From NCBI RefSeq assembly GCF_000745975.1, contig NZ_JQKJ01000023.1, positions 1 to 61,779 on the forward strand: a DNA stretch of 61,779 bases. Direction: 5' to 3'. The notes below the pieces were generated by a model. That model made no database searches. It worked only from the letters and a program-made list of their open reading frames with translations, and was not told the origin of the DNA. Each line of letters begins with the position of its first letter. Position 1 is the stretch's first letter. Of the stretch, positions 35,079 through 42,928 are shown one piece after another. A program made the translations under genes and the position numbers. Origin of the DNA: Desulfobacter vibrioformis DSM 8776 (GTDB lineage: Bacteria; Desulfobacterota; Desulfobacteria; Desulfobacterales; Desulfobacteraceae).

Positions 35079-36287
35079 TTATAACCGCCCTGTTTGTCTG
35101 TCAAGGGGATTTGATTCAGCCAGGATCCGCTCATATACCTGATAAAAGGGCAATTCATGTTCCCGGGCAATGCGTTTGCAGTCATCGTATTCCGGCATGA
35201 TCCGGGCCTGGCCGTCCGGATCTGTGATCTTTTTGGCGGCAATTTTGCCAAGACTTGTCTCAACCACCACAGGTTCGCGTCTTAAAATCATCCGGTCGCA
35301 AAGATGGTACCGCACCCCGATGGTTGTGGTCTCGGACAGCAGGACAGCTGCAAGCGCCTGGTGCTGCTTCTCTCGGCAAATCACCTCAATGCGGGTGGCG
35401 GGCCGGTTTTTTTTCATGAATGCCGGTGTAAAACTGACATCCAGCGCCCCTTTGTCCATGAGGAGGTCCATGACAAAGCCAAGACTCTCCGGACTCATGT
35501 CATCCACATTGGTATACAGCACATAAACCTGGTCTGACAGGATGTTCTCCCCGCAATTTTTTACGGCAGCAACACAGGGAGCGCCCAGCACCAGGCGCAG
35601 AAGATTGGGAACAGATGCGCCGGTGTCGCGTTTGCCGGCCCCGTACCCGACCTTTTCAATCTGCATGTCCGGCATAGCCCCGAACTGCGGGGCCAGGGTT
35701 GCCACAATGGCTGCGCCCGTGGGCGTGACAATCTCGGTTTTGGCGTCAGATCCTGTCACTTCAAGGCCCTTGAGTATGGCCACCGTGGCCGGAACCGGCA
35801 CGGGAATGGTGCCATGGGCGCATGTAATGGTCCCTGATCCCAGGGGAACCGGCGTTGCCGCCACCTGGTCCACCCCCAGGTAATCCAGGGCCAGAAAGCT
35901 GCCAATGATGTCCACCAGACTGTCAATACCGCCGATTTCATGGAAATGGACGGTTTCAATGTCCTTTCCGTGGATATGGGCTTCGGCCCGGGCAATGTGT
36001 TGAAAGGCTGTCAGGGCATTGGCCCGGACAGGTTCCGGCAGGTCCGCAGATTCGATCATCTGCCGGATGTGGGTATAATGGCGATGGGTGACATGATCGG
36101 TCACATCCACATACAGGTTGACGGCCCGCAGATGGTGCCGGAACACAATTTCAGTACGCAGGTCAAACCCGTCCAGAACAACTGACAGTTTTTTCTTGAG
36201 CCAGTCCACGGGCACACCAAGATCCACCATGGCCCCTAAAAACATGTCCCCGGCAATGCCTGCCATCATATCAAGATAAAGAATCAT
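35079..36287 (-). CDS. larC: LarC: nickel insertion enzyme for the nickel-pincer nucleotide cofactor
   Basis: 402 residues, a single intact frame. The N-terminus YLDMMAGIAGDMFLGAMVDLG is the LarC/DUF111 hallmark. The His-rich segment (THRHYTHIRQMIE) and FHEIGGIDSLVDIIGSF near 115-130, then GAAIVATLAPQFGAMP and VLYTNVDDMSPESLGFV near 254-270, are as in the family. LarC uses CTP to put Ni into the pincer cofactor of lactate racemase-type enzymes. In some lactobacilli the gene needs a ribosomal frameshift; here it does not. larB, larE and larA are not in the window. The peptidase gene upstream overlaps it by four bases. Confidence 0.92.
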   Translation of the reverse strand: MILYLDMMAGIAGDMFLGAMVDLGVPVDWLKKKLSVVLDGFDLRTEIVFRHHLRAVNLYVDVTDHVTHRHYTHIRQMIESADLPEPVRANALTAFQHIARAEAHIHGKDIETVHFHEIGGIDSLVDIIGSFLALDYLGVDQVAATPVPLGSGTITCAHGTIPVPVPATVAILKGLEVTGSDAKTEIVTPTGAAIVATLAPQFGAMPDMQIEKVGYGAGKRDTGASVPNLLRLVLGAPCVAAVKNCGENILSDQVYVLYTNVDDMSPESLGFVMDLLMDKGALDVSFTPAFMKKNRPATRIEVICREKQHQALAAVLLSETTTIGVRYHLCDRMILRREPVVVETSLGKIAAKKITDPDGQARIMPEYDDCKRIAREHELPFYQVYERILAESNPLDRQTGRL

Positions 36288-37429
36288 TTCGCCGCCTTTC
36301 CCGTTGCATGGATTTGAAGGATCTCAAGGACCAGTTCGGCACAACTGACCATATCTTTAAGTGCAATGGATTCTTTAAGGGTGTGCACATCTGTCATGCC
36401 TGTGCCGATAACGCCTGCGGCAATACCTTTGCCGAAAAAGACATTGGCATCAGCCGCACCGCCGCTTGTTTTACAGGCCAGGTTTCGGCCCAGGTTTTCA
36501 GCAGCTTTCTGGGCAAGCTTGATCATCACATGATCTTCGGGGATGTTGGTATGGGGAAAGTCATTTTCCACAATCATTTCCACCCGGGGGAGTGCGTCTC
36601 CATCGGCCTGAAGTTCAGCCATGGTATTTTTAAAGGTGGAGACAATGGTGTGTGTGACCTTGTCGAGTTTTCCAGGATCATGGGACCGGGCTTCGCCGTG
36701 AATTTCCACATATTCAGGCACGATATTGGTGGCAGCCCCGCCGGAAATAAGCCCAAGGTTGCAGGTGGTTTCCCCGTCAATGCGGCCAAGCTCAAGTTTG
36801 GCAATGGCGCAGGAAGCCGCATAAATGGCAGAGATTCCGTTTTCCGGAGAACTTCCGGCATGGGCGGCCCGGCCGTAAATTTTTGCACTGATCTTGTTGG
36901 CCGCAGGTGCCCGGTTCACAATACCCTGGGTGTCCACGGCATCCAGAATGTATCCGAATTTTGATTTGAGCAGGGTGCAGTCAAGGTGCTTGGCCCCTAA
37001 AAGCCCCTGCTCCTCACCCACCGTCATGACCACCTCAACAGGGGGGCACGGCAGGTTATTCTCTTTGACAACCTGCATCACCTCAAGGATGATGGCAAGG
37101 GCGGACTTATCATCGGAACCCAGGATGGTGGTGCCGTCACTTCTGAACACCCCGTCCTCAAACATGACGTTAACCCCTTTGCCCGGCACCACCGTGTCCA
37201 TATGTCCGGAGAGCATCACCGGATCAACCTCTGTATTGCCTTGAAATGCAGCCAAAAGGTTGCCGCAGTCACCGTTGACTTTAGCACCAGCGTCATCAAA
37301 CACCACGATTGCCCCAAGGTCTGTCAGTTCCTTTTCAAGCACCCTTGCGATCAGGGCCTCGCTGCCGGATTCGGAATCAATCCGGGCAAAGGCTTCAAAC
37401 CGCTGCCCCAGTCGTTCTTCATCAATCAT
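36284..37429 (-). CDS. M20-family metallopeptidase, PepT-like
   Basis: 381 residues. Zinc ligands and catalytic residues of the M20 clan are visible: SGHMDTV near residue 75 (His), GSDDKSALA near 103 (bridging Asp), GEEQGLLGA near 137 (catalytic Glu-Glu) and the final His in TGMTDVHTLKES near 350. A dimerisation domain with GRAAHAGSSPENGISA lies between. The closest type I know is the PepT-like tripeptidase group; true substrate uncertain. It overlaps larC by four bases, so it heads the peptidase-larC-pgpA set. Confidence 0.87.
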   Translation of the reverse strand: MIDEERLGQRFEAFARIDSESGSEALIARVLEKELTDLGAIVVFDDAGAKVNGDCGNLLAAFQGNTEVDPVMLSGHMDTVVPGKGVNVMFEDGVFRSDGTTILGSDDKSALAIILEVMQVVKENNLPCPPVEVVMTVGEEQGLLGAKHLDCTLLKSKFGYILDAVDTQGIVNRAPAANKISAKIYGRAAHAGSSPENGISAIYAASCAIAKLELGRIDGETTCNLGLISGGAATNIVPEYVEIHGEARSHDPGKLDKVTHTIVSTFKNTMAELQADGDALPRVEMIVENDFPHTNIPEDHVMIKLAQKAAENLGRNLACKTSGGAADANVFFGKGIAAGVIGTGMTDVHTLKESIALKDMVSCAELVLEILQIHATGKAAK

Positions 37430-37520
37430 CTTTCATCCTTTATAGATTTAAGGCCCACCAAGACCATTTAAACAAATGGGGTAATATACTAGAATTTATT
37501 AGGGAATGCCAGTCCCTGTT

Positions 37521-37665
37521 CAATGTCATAAACTTAAGCATTGCGTATTTTATTTCACCATGAAGGACATGAAGAGCATGAAGAATATATGCCGGGAAAT
37601 CAATCTTCATGTCCTTCATGCTCTTCATGGTTTTAATTCGGAAGCATCTTAACTTTATGACATTG
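37521..37665. mobile_element. 145-bp MITE-like element with 10-bp target duplication (copy 2)
   Basis: The left end is CAATGTCATAAACTTAAG; the right end complement is CAATGTCATAAAGTTAAG. Arms are built from CATGAAGNN units, with T in place of the C of copy 1 on both arms, so pairing is kept. The element is flanked by exact direct repeats AGTCCCTGTT at 37511-37520 and 37666-37675. No coding capacity. Confidence 0.9.
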
Positions 37666-37675
37666 AGTCCCTGTT

Positions 37676-37855
37676 AACAGATCCCCGGGGCTAACGCATG
37701 TAAGCATTCTGAATTTTTCGTCGGGATCCAGGGCATCAGGAACAATATGATTACGGAGCCCTGCCTTGAATACGAACAAAAATCCGGCGCACAATTCTGT
37801 GGCATTTATTTCTTCCGGGCTCCTATCGATTAAGCCATATTAATCAAAACACAAC
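37676..37855. other. Gap between MITE copy 2 and the DUF2975 promoter
   Basis: No open frame with a ribosome site and no recognisable product. It may be decayed coding sequence. Confidence 0.4.
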
Positions 37856-37902
37856 GATAATCGATAAATTTTTATTGACAAAACAGAACATTCTTATAGT
37901 AT
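37856..37902 (+). promoter_or_regulatory. Promoter and putative operator of the DUF2975-xre pair
   Basis: GATAATCGATAAA (37856-37868) is followed by TTGACA (37875-37880), a 16-bp spacer and TAGTAT (37897-37902). The same arrangement recurs at 39180-39225 upstream of pagL, including the GATAATCGATAA block. The shared block is a good candidate operator, for the XRE protein encoded here or for a Fur-type regulator. Confidence 0.55.
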
Positions 37903-37956
37903 TGTCAGCAGCTATGGAAATGAACCTTCCGGTACTAGAGTCTGTGGAGTAAAACA

Positions 37957-38493
37957 ATGAATAAAAATGATTCAACATATATCCGGCAACTCACTTTCTG
38001 GTTGCGCTTTTTAATTCTGGCAGCGAGCATCATGACAGTAGCCGAGGATACACTGAGTTTTTTCACTGATAAACCGATTGCCCTTTTTATCGATGACACG
38101 TTGTGGACCAAGCCGATTTCAAGTTTCGCCATCCAAGACCGATTGGTGCTTTTCGGCATCCTGAATGTAAAAACAATGATGTGGCTGATCGCTCTCTATC
38201 AAATCTGGAAGTTATGTCAGCTCTATCGCCACACCATTTTTTTCACGGTTCAAAATGCCCGTTGCTTCGCCAATATCGGCAGAGCACTGGTCGGAATGGC
38301 GGTATTGGACACACTGATTGTTCCCCTGTGTGGTGTTTTTATGAAATCCCAAGGTATTATAGCAAAAATGCCGGATATAAATATATTCATGCCAGAGATT
38401 GACCTGCTGGCCGCTGGCATTTTTTTTGGGTTAGTCTCTAAAATTATGGAACGTGCAGCTGTCATGCGGGAAGAGGCTGATTTTACAATTTGA
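37957..38493 (+). CDS. DUF2975 membrane protein
   Basis: 178 residues, four membrane helices (about 14-32, 68-86, 112-130, 145-163). Spacing and the cytoplasmic segment YQIWKLCQLYRHTIFFTVQNARCFANIGRALVG near 82-115 match the DUF2975 family, in which an 'F...N...l..iG' block precedes the third helix. Such genes are nearly always paired with a small XRE regulator, as here (36 nt downstream). The function is unknown; a sensor or inhibitor of the partner regulator is often supposed. The ribosome site is weak (GTGGAG). Confidence 0.82.
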   Translation: MNKNDSTYIRQLTFWLRFLILAASIMTVAEDTLSFFTDKPIALFIDDTLWTKPISSFAIQDRLVLFGILNVKTMMWLIALYQIWKLCQLYRHTIFFTVQNARCFANIGRALVGMAVLDTLIVPLCGVFMKSQGIIAKMPDINIFMPEIDLLAAGIFFGLVSKIMERAAVMREEADFTI

Positions 38494-38529
38494 CGATGAA
38501 CAGTAGATTGACAAGCTAAGGGGGCAGGC

Positions 38530-38757
38530 GTGCCGATTGTAGTCAATTTAGATATTATCTTGGCAAAAAGGAAAATGCGTGTTTCACAGTTGGCGGAACG
38601 GATCGGGATCGCTTTACCAAACCTTTCAATTTTAAAAACAGGGAAAGCAAAAGCCATTCGGTTTTCAACCCTTGAGGCCATATGCGAGGCCTTGGAATGT
38701 CAACCCGGAGATATCCTGGAATATGCCGGTAATGATTCTCTCCCGGATAAAAACTAA
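38530..38757 (+). CDS. Small XRE/Cro-type transcriptional regulator (YozG-like)
   Basis: 75 residues from a GTG start with GGGGGCAGG upstream. The helix-turn-helix covers nearly the whole protein: LDIILAKRKMRVSQLAERIGI (helices 1-2), ALPNLSILKTGKAKAIRFSTL (recognition helix) and EAICEALECQPGDILEY (helices 4-5). This is the size and sequence type of regulators partnered with DUF2975. It probably controls its own promoter at about 37.88 kb. A decayed copy of its last codons lies at 39293-39340, just before pagL. Confidence 0.88.
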   Translation: MPIVVNLDIILAKRKMRVSQLAERIGIALPNLSILKTGKAKAIRFSTLEAICEALECQPGDILEYAGNDSLPDKN

Positions 38758-38779
38758 ACAAAAAAATCAATTTTACAGG

Positions 38780-38806
38780 ATGGGTACCTTGCCCCGGTAT
38801 TTTTAA
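38780..38806 (+). pseudogene. Remnant of a pagL 3' end
   Basis: These 27 bases match the last 27 bases of pagL (39869-39895) at 25 positions, including the stop codon. The sequence before them, 38716-38777, matches the pagL upstream leader (39293-39354). So this is an internally deleted pagL copy. Confidence 0.7.
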
Positions 38807-38812
38807 ACGTGG

Positions 38813-38927
38813 TTAAAGTGAAGAAACGTTCAGATTAAAACCACGAAATATAGTACTCTAATATCTTCGTGAACTTCGTGTTCTTCGTGGTAAAATAAAA
38901 TCTCAATGCTTAAAGTTTATGGCATTG
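38813..38927. repeat. Decayed third MITE-like copy, opposite orientation
   Basis: The reverse complement of 38861-38927 runs CAATGCCATAAACTTTAAG ... CACGAAGAACACGAAGTT, nearly identical to the left half of copy 1. The other half lacks the terminal repeat and starts at about GTGAAGAAACGTTCAG. No target duplication is seen. From here to 39179 I see no supported gene. Confidence 0.75.
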
Positions 38928-39179
38928 CCTAATGAGGCTTCATGCAGATGTTTGTCCCGCCACATCACTTGATCAAAGCGATTTACGTCAAAGACTCCAG
39001 CGAATAGATGGCTTTATGACCTTCTTTTCCTGAACAGCATCCTGTCCCGTATTTCTGCATTCGACACCCTGAATTTAGTAATCAATGAGGTCAGTAAAGC
39101 CTTCCGAACCATATCCCAATCAGGATAAGCCATCTTGATCACCATCGTTCTGCCTATTGAGCCCATTAAAAAACATAAT

Positions 39180-39225
39180 GATAATCGATAATTTTTTATT
39201 GACAAGCATAATATTTTTATAGTAT
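39180..39225 (+). promoter_or_regulatory. Promoter and putative operator of pagL
   Basis: GATAATCGATAAT (39180-39192), TTGACA (39199-39204), 15-bp spacer, TAGTAT (39220-39225). The longer string ATAATGATAATCGAT (from 39175) also resembles half of a Fur box. It is a duplicate of the DUF2975 promoter at 37856-37902. Confidence 0.55.
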
Positions 39226-39370
39226 TTTCCGCAGCTATAAAAAAGACAGCCCCTATGATTAGCGTATTTAGAATATCAACCGGGGGGCTCTAATGGAATT
39301 GCCGGCGATGATTTTCTCCCGGATAAACCCTGAACAGAAAAATTAATTTTAACAGAAGAGGAAAACACTG

Positions 39371-39895
39371 ATGAAACATATGATACGGATACTGACTATG
39401 CTTATTCTGCTCAGCAGCGCTGCAGCGGCTAATGATCTGTCCGGATACGGCGTATCACTGGGATATGGCCCGTCCAAGGATGATATTGATATCTACAGGA
39501 TCGGACTGCTGAAGGCGTGGGATGTCAGGTGGCTTGAAAATCCAACAGGATGTGTGACAGGCTATTTCGAGGTGTCTTACAACCGTTGGGAAGCCGACGG
39601 AGAAACAACCAACGGCGTCGCTTTTTCCCCTGTGTTGCAGTACACCTTCAACACCCGTATTTCACAATTTCATCCCTATGTGGAAGGTGGTATCGGCATC
39701 GCGTATATTGACGATTACGTCATAAAAAACAGGAATCTGTCTTCCAACCTGCATTTTGAGGACCGAATCGGGGCAGGGATCAGGTTTCGCCACCTGGACC
39801 TCAACTTCAGGTATCTGCACTATTCCAATGCAAGCCTCAAAGAACCCAATGATGGAATCGATATTTTTATGGGTACCTTGTCCTGGTATTTTTAA
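39371..39895 (+). CDS. pagL: Lipid A 3-O-deacylase, PagL family
   Basis: 174 residues. A signal peptide (MKHMIRILTMLILLSSAAAA) is followed by an eight-strand barrel ending LSWYF with the C-terminal Phe used for outer-membrane insertion. The catalytic His-x-Ser is in LHYSNASLKEPNDGID near residues 148-163, the PagL signature with the later acidic partner. PagL removes the 3-O-linked acyl chain of lipid A and alters envelope properties. The ribosome site is AGAGGAAAA. The upstream region is a rearranged copy of the DUF2975-xre promoter, so it was probably once in the same operon and regulon. Confidence 0.85.
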   Translation: MKHMIRILTMLILLSSAAAANDLSGYGVSLGYGPSKDDIDIYRIGLLKAWDVRWLENPTGCVTGYFEVSYNRWEADGETTNGVAFSPVLQYTFNTRISQFHPYVEGGIGIAYIDDYVIKNRNLSSNLHFEDRIGAGIRFRHLDLNFRYLHYSNASLKEPNDGIDIFMGTLSWYF

Positions 39896-39917
39896 CGTGA
39901 TTAAGGCCCTGGACCGG

Positions 39918-39974
39918 AATAAAACCGTCCAAAATATAGCGCCGGATTTTAAGCCCTATGGACGGTTTTATTTA
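39918..39974 (+). terminator. Stem-loop after pagL
   Basis: AATAAAACCGTCC (39918-39930) pairs perfectly with GGACGGTTTTATT (39960-39972), loop 29 nt. The A- and T-rich stem ends suit a bidirectional terminator. Confidence 0.6.
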
Positions 39975-40002
39975 AATTGAAGTGATCAATATGCCCCCAT
40001 AA

Positions 40003-40089
40003 TATCTAAACGGTATCTAACCGGCAGAAACCACACGTTTGTTCTTCACACTTTCTTCATAATACCGATGCTATCGTGTCGCATAGCAT
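40003..40089 (+). promoter_or_regulatory. Direct-repeat array and palindrome upstream of the LtaS-like/two-component operon
   Basis: TATCTAAACGG (40003-40013) and TATCTAACCGG (40014-40024) form an 11-bp-period direct repeat. TTCTTCA at 40042-40048 and 40053-40059 forms a second, also with 11-bp period. ATGCTAT/ATAGCAT (40068-40089) is an inverted repeat. Eleven-bp direct repeats are typical sites for OmpR/PhoB-type regulators, and one is encoded downstream. Confidence 0.4.
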
Positions 40090-40224
40090 ATGAACGCATC
40101 AGAAAAGACGCCTTAACAAAAAGAAATACCGCAGACTTAAATCGGTTTGCCATGGTCATCAGCCGGTATTTCCACATGTTATTTTACGATCTGTTTTACC
40201 CCGATTGATGGAGCATATTATTCA

Positions 40225-42237
40225 ATGGCACGTATAACTAATAAATCTGCCGGAACACGATTCATGATCGTGCTTCAATTGTCTTTAGTTTCTATTATCT
40301 GTTTTGCTTTAATACGTGGGGGGCTGCTGGTCCGGGCCTGGCCCCACATTGATCATTTTTCATCGGCCTGGCTCTACATTTTCGGCCAGGGCTTAATATA
40401 TGATGTCTCTTTTATCAGTTATTTTTCTATTCCCTTTGTCCTTTTCTTCCTTTTTCTGCCCAATAGATGGTTACACTCAGGCACCGCAAGATATCTGACC
40501 CAGGGCGGTGTTTTTCTGATTCTTTATGGCCTTGGTTTTTGCATGGTTGCCGAATGGTATTTCTGGAGCGAATTTGGTGTGCGGTTCAATTTTATCTCCG
40601 TGGACTACCTGGTATACAGACGGGAAGTTACTGACAATATTTTACAATCCTATCCGGTTTTTACCATTCTGGCGGTTCTTTTCATCCTCACAGGCTTTGT
40701 GTTTTATTTCATTCGCCCTGCAATTGTAAAAAATCTCAGCGTAACAGAATCCTTTAAAAAAAGAGTGATCATCGCAGGGGGCCTGCTCATGCTTCCCTTG
40801 TTGTCCTTTTGCCTGATTGGCCAGTCCCTGCGGTGTGTTTCCGGCAACAACTATGTGAATGAACTGGCTTCCAACGGGCCCTACCAGCTCTTTGCCGCAT
40901 TCCGGAACAACCGGTTGGATTACCGGCAGTTTTATGTGACCGGAAACGATCATGATCTGTCTGCACGATTGAAAAAACAAGTCATCAAGGCGGGTGAAAA
41001 AACCCAAAAGGACGACTATGACATCGGCAGATACATCAAGGCACAAGGTGCTGCCAATAAACTCAATGTCATGCTGGTAACCGTTGAAAGTCTGAGCGCA
41101 AAATTTCTGACCCGGTTCGGGCAGGCAAACAACATCACACCGTTCATGGACAAGTGGTTTGAACAGGGAATGCTTTTTACCCGTTTTTATGCTACGGGCA
41201 CCCGCACCACCAGGGGGCTGGAGGCCATTACCCTGTCCATCCCCCCCACGCCGGGAAGATCCATTGTCAAACGCCCGAATAACAGCCGGATGTACAGTCT
41301 TGGAAAAGTATTCGAAGATTCAGGATATGATACGGCCTTTTTTTACGGTGGACGGGGCTTTTTTGACAACATGAACGCCTTTTTTTCGGGAAATGGCTAT
41401 CGAATTGTGGATGAGCCGTGCCTGGGCAGCGAAGAAATCACATTTAAAAACGCCTGGGGGGTGTGCGACGAAGATATCTTCAACCGGGCCGTCCGCGAGG
41501 CCAACCAGGCATACACAGCACGAAAACCCTTTTTCTTTCATATCATGACAACCAGCAACCACCAGCCGTTCACTTTCCCTGAAGGCAAAATTGACCTGGC
41601 GCCCGGAGAAGGCCGGGGCGGCAGCGGGCGGTTCGGCGGGGTGAAATATACCGATTATGCCCTGGGACAGTTCATGAACCAGGCAAAACAACAGCCCTGG
41701 TTTGATAACACCATATTTATTGTTGTGGCGGATCACTGCGCCTCCAGCGCCGGCAAAGTCGGCCTGCCTGTGGAAAAATACCATATCCCGCTGTTTATCT
41801 ATTCGCCAAAGCATATCCGGGCGATGGAGATCGATACCCTGGCCAGTCAGATAGACCTGGCGCCAACGCTTCTGGCCCTGTTAAATATCTCCTACCAGAG
41901 CTACTTTTTCGGAAAAAATATCCTTGGATCTGATTTCAAATTCAAAGGCCGTGCCCTGATCGCCAATTACCAGAAACTTGGGTTGCTGAAAAAAAATGAG
42001 TTGCTGTTTTTATCTCCAGGGAAACAGATTAACCGGGTTTTGCTTAATGATGAAGCGCCGGTCCTTGAAAAGGTTTCCATGGACTATCCCGGGGTCAGCG
42101 ATTTAATGGCATATTACCAGGGGGCAGATTACGTATTTACACATCAGTTGAACCGGTGGGCGTTGCCTTCCAGTGAACGCAATATTTGTTATTTGTCTGA
42201 TATCAGGTTATTCTCAAAAGCATCACACCGTAAATGA
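40225..42237 (+). CDS. LtaS/OpgB-type sulfatase-fold transferase (alkaline phosphatase superfamily)
   Basis: 670 residues from ATG 40225; a TTG 26 codons earlier is less likely. Five helices lie within about residues 10-215, then a periplasmic sulfatase-fold domain: NVMLVTVESLSAKFLTRFG (metal Glu), ATGTRTTRGLEA near 325-336 with the nucleophile Thr, NHQPFTFPEGK and IFIVVADHCASSAG (Asp-His metal site). Such enzymes transfer glycerol-phosphate or phosphoethanolamine to lipid or glycan acceptors in the envelope. It precedes a response regulator and sensor kinase by only 13 nt, so it probably belongs to a single envelope-stress operon. The exact product is unknown. Confidence 0.85.
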   Translation: MARITNKSAGTRFMIVLQLSLVSIICFALIRGGLLVRAWPHIDHFSSAWLYIFGQGLIYDVSFISYFSIPFVLFFLFLPNRWLHSGTARYLTQGGVFLILYGLGFCMVAEWYFWSEFGVRFNFISVDYLVYRREVTDNILQSYPVFTILAVLFILTGFVFYFIRPAIVKNLSVTESFKKRVIIAGGLLMLPLLSFCLIGQSLRCVSGNNYVNELASNGPYQLFAAFRNNRLDYRQFYVTGNDHDLSARLKKQVIKAGEKTQKDDYDIGRYIKAQGAANKLNVMLVTVESLSAKFLTRFGQANNITPFMDKWFEQGMLFTRFYATGTRTTRGLEAITLSIPPTPGRSIVKRPNNSRMYSLGKVFEDSGYDTAFFYGGRGFFDNMNAFFSGNGYRIVDEPCLGSEEITFKNAWGVCDEDIFNRAVREANQAYTARKPFFFHIMTTSNHQPFTFPEGKIDLAPGEGRGGSGRFGGVKYTDYALGQFMNQAKQQPWFDNTIFIVVADHCASSAGKVGLPVEKYHIPLFIYSPKHIRAMEIDTLASQIDLAPTLLALLNISYQSYFFGKNILGSDFKFKGRALIANYQKLGLLKKNELLFLSPGKQINRVLLNDEAPVLEKVSMDYPGVSDLMAYYQGADYVFTHQLNRWALPSSERNICYLSDIRLFSKASHRK

Positions 42238-42250
42238 AAGAAAATTTGGG

Positions 42251-42928
42251 ATGAACATACTCATTGTTGACGATGATACAGGGCTTTTAGCCCAGTTGAA
42301 AACCACCCTTCAAAGAAAGCATTATGGGGTAGATATCGCTGAAAATGGCGAGCAGGCCCTGGACAAGGTCTTTGATATCCCCTATGACCTTATCCTTTTG
42401 GATATCATGCTGCCCCGCATGGACGGCTTAAGCGTTCTCCAGGAAATCCGAAAAGCCGGGCTGGATATGCCCATACTTATGCTGACAGCACGAAGCGATG
42501 TTCAGGACAGGGTAAAAGGATTGGATTACGGTGCTGATGACTACCTTGCCAAGCCCTTTTCCATGGCAGAACTCATGGCCCGGATCAGGGCCATGCTGCG
42601 AAGAAAAGGAAATAAAACCCCCATCCTTGAAGTGGGGCCAGTTCGCCTGGATACGGTCAAACGAAGCGTGTTTGTGGATGGCGAGCAGATCCATTTAACC
42701 GCCAAAGAGTTTTCAATCCTTGAATTTCTTTTGCATAACAAGGGCAGTGTCGTTTCACGGTTCAATCTTGCCGAGCATATATGGGGGGAGGAGTTCGATC
42801 CATTTTCCATGTCCAATTACGTGGATGTCCATATTAAAAATCTTAGGAAGAAGCTTACGGCACACGAGGATGAACCCGTAATTAAAACCATCCGGGGCAT
42901 CGGATTTATCATTGAAGAGCAGGTATGA
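42251..42928 (+). CDS. OmpR/PhoB-family response regulator
   Basis: 225 residues from ATG 42251 (MNILIVDDDTGLLAQL). Receiver residues are the acidic pair DDD at 7-9, the phospho-acceptor Asp in LILLDIMLPRMDG near 51, Thr in MLTARSD and Lys in AKPFSMAEL. The C-terminal winged helix has HLTAKEFSILEFLLHNKGSVVSR and VDVHIKNLRKKLT. It would be phosphorylated by the kinase encoded next; their frames overlap by four bases (ATGA). Probable targets include its own operon, given the 11-bp direct repeats at 40.0 kb. Confidence 0.94.
   Translation: MNILIVDDDTGLLAQLKTTLQRKHYGVDIAENGEQALDKVFDIPYDLILLDIMLPRMDGLSVLQEIRKAGLDMPILMLTARSDVQDRVKGLDYGADDYLAKPFSMAELMARIRAMLRRKGNKTPILEVGPVRLDTVKRSVFVDGEQIHLTAKEFSILEFLLHNKGSVVSRFNLAEHIWGEEFDPFSMSNYVDVHIKNLRKKLTAHEDEPVIKTIRGIGFIIEEQV

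Noticed and set aside
39014-39205. 63-codon minus-strand frame in the DUF2975/pagL block
   Set aside because: Its 5' end covers the duplicated promoter; no domain seen. Possibly a relic, but not supportable.
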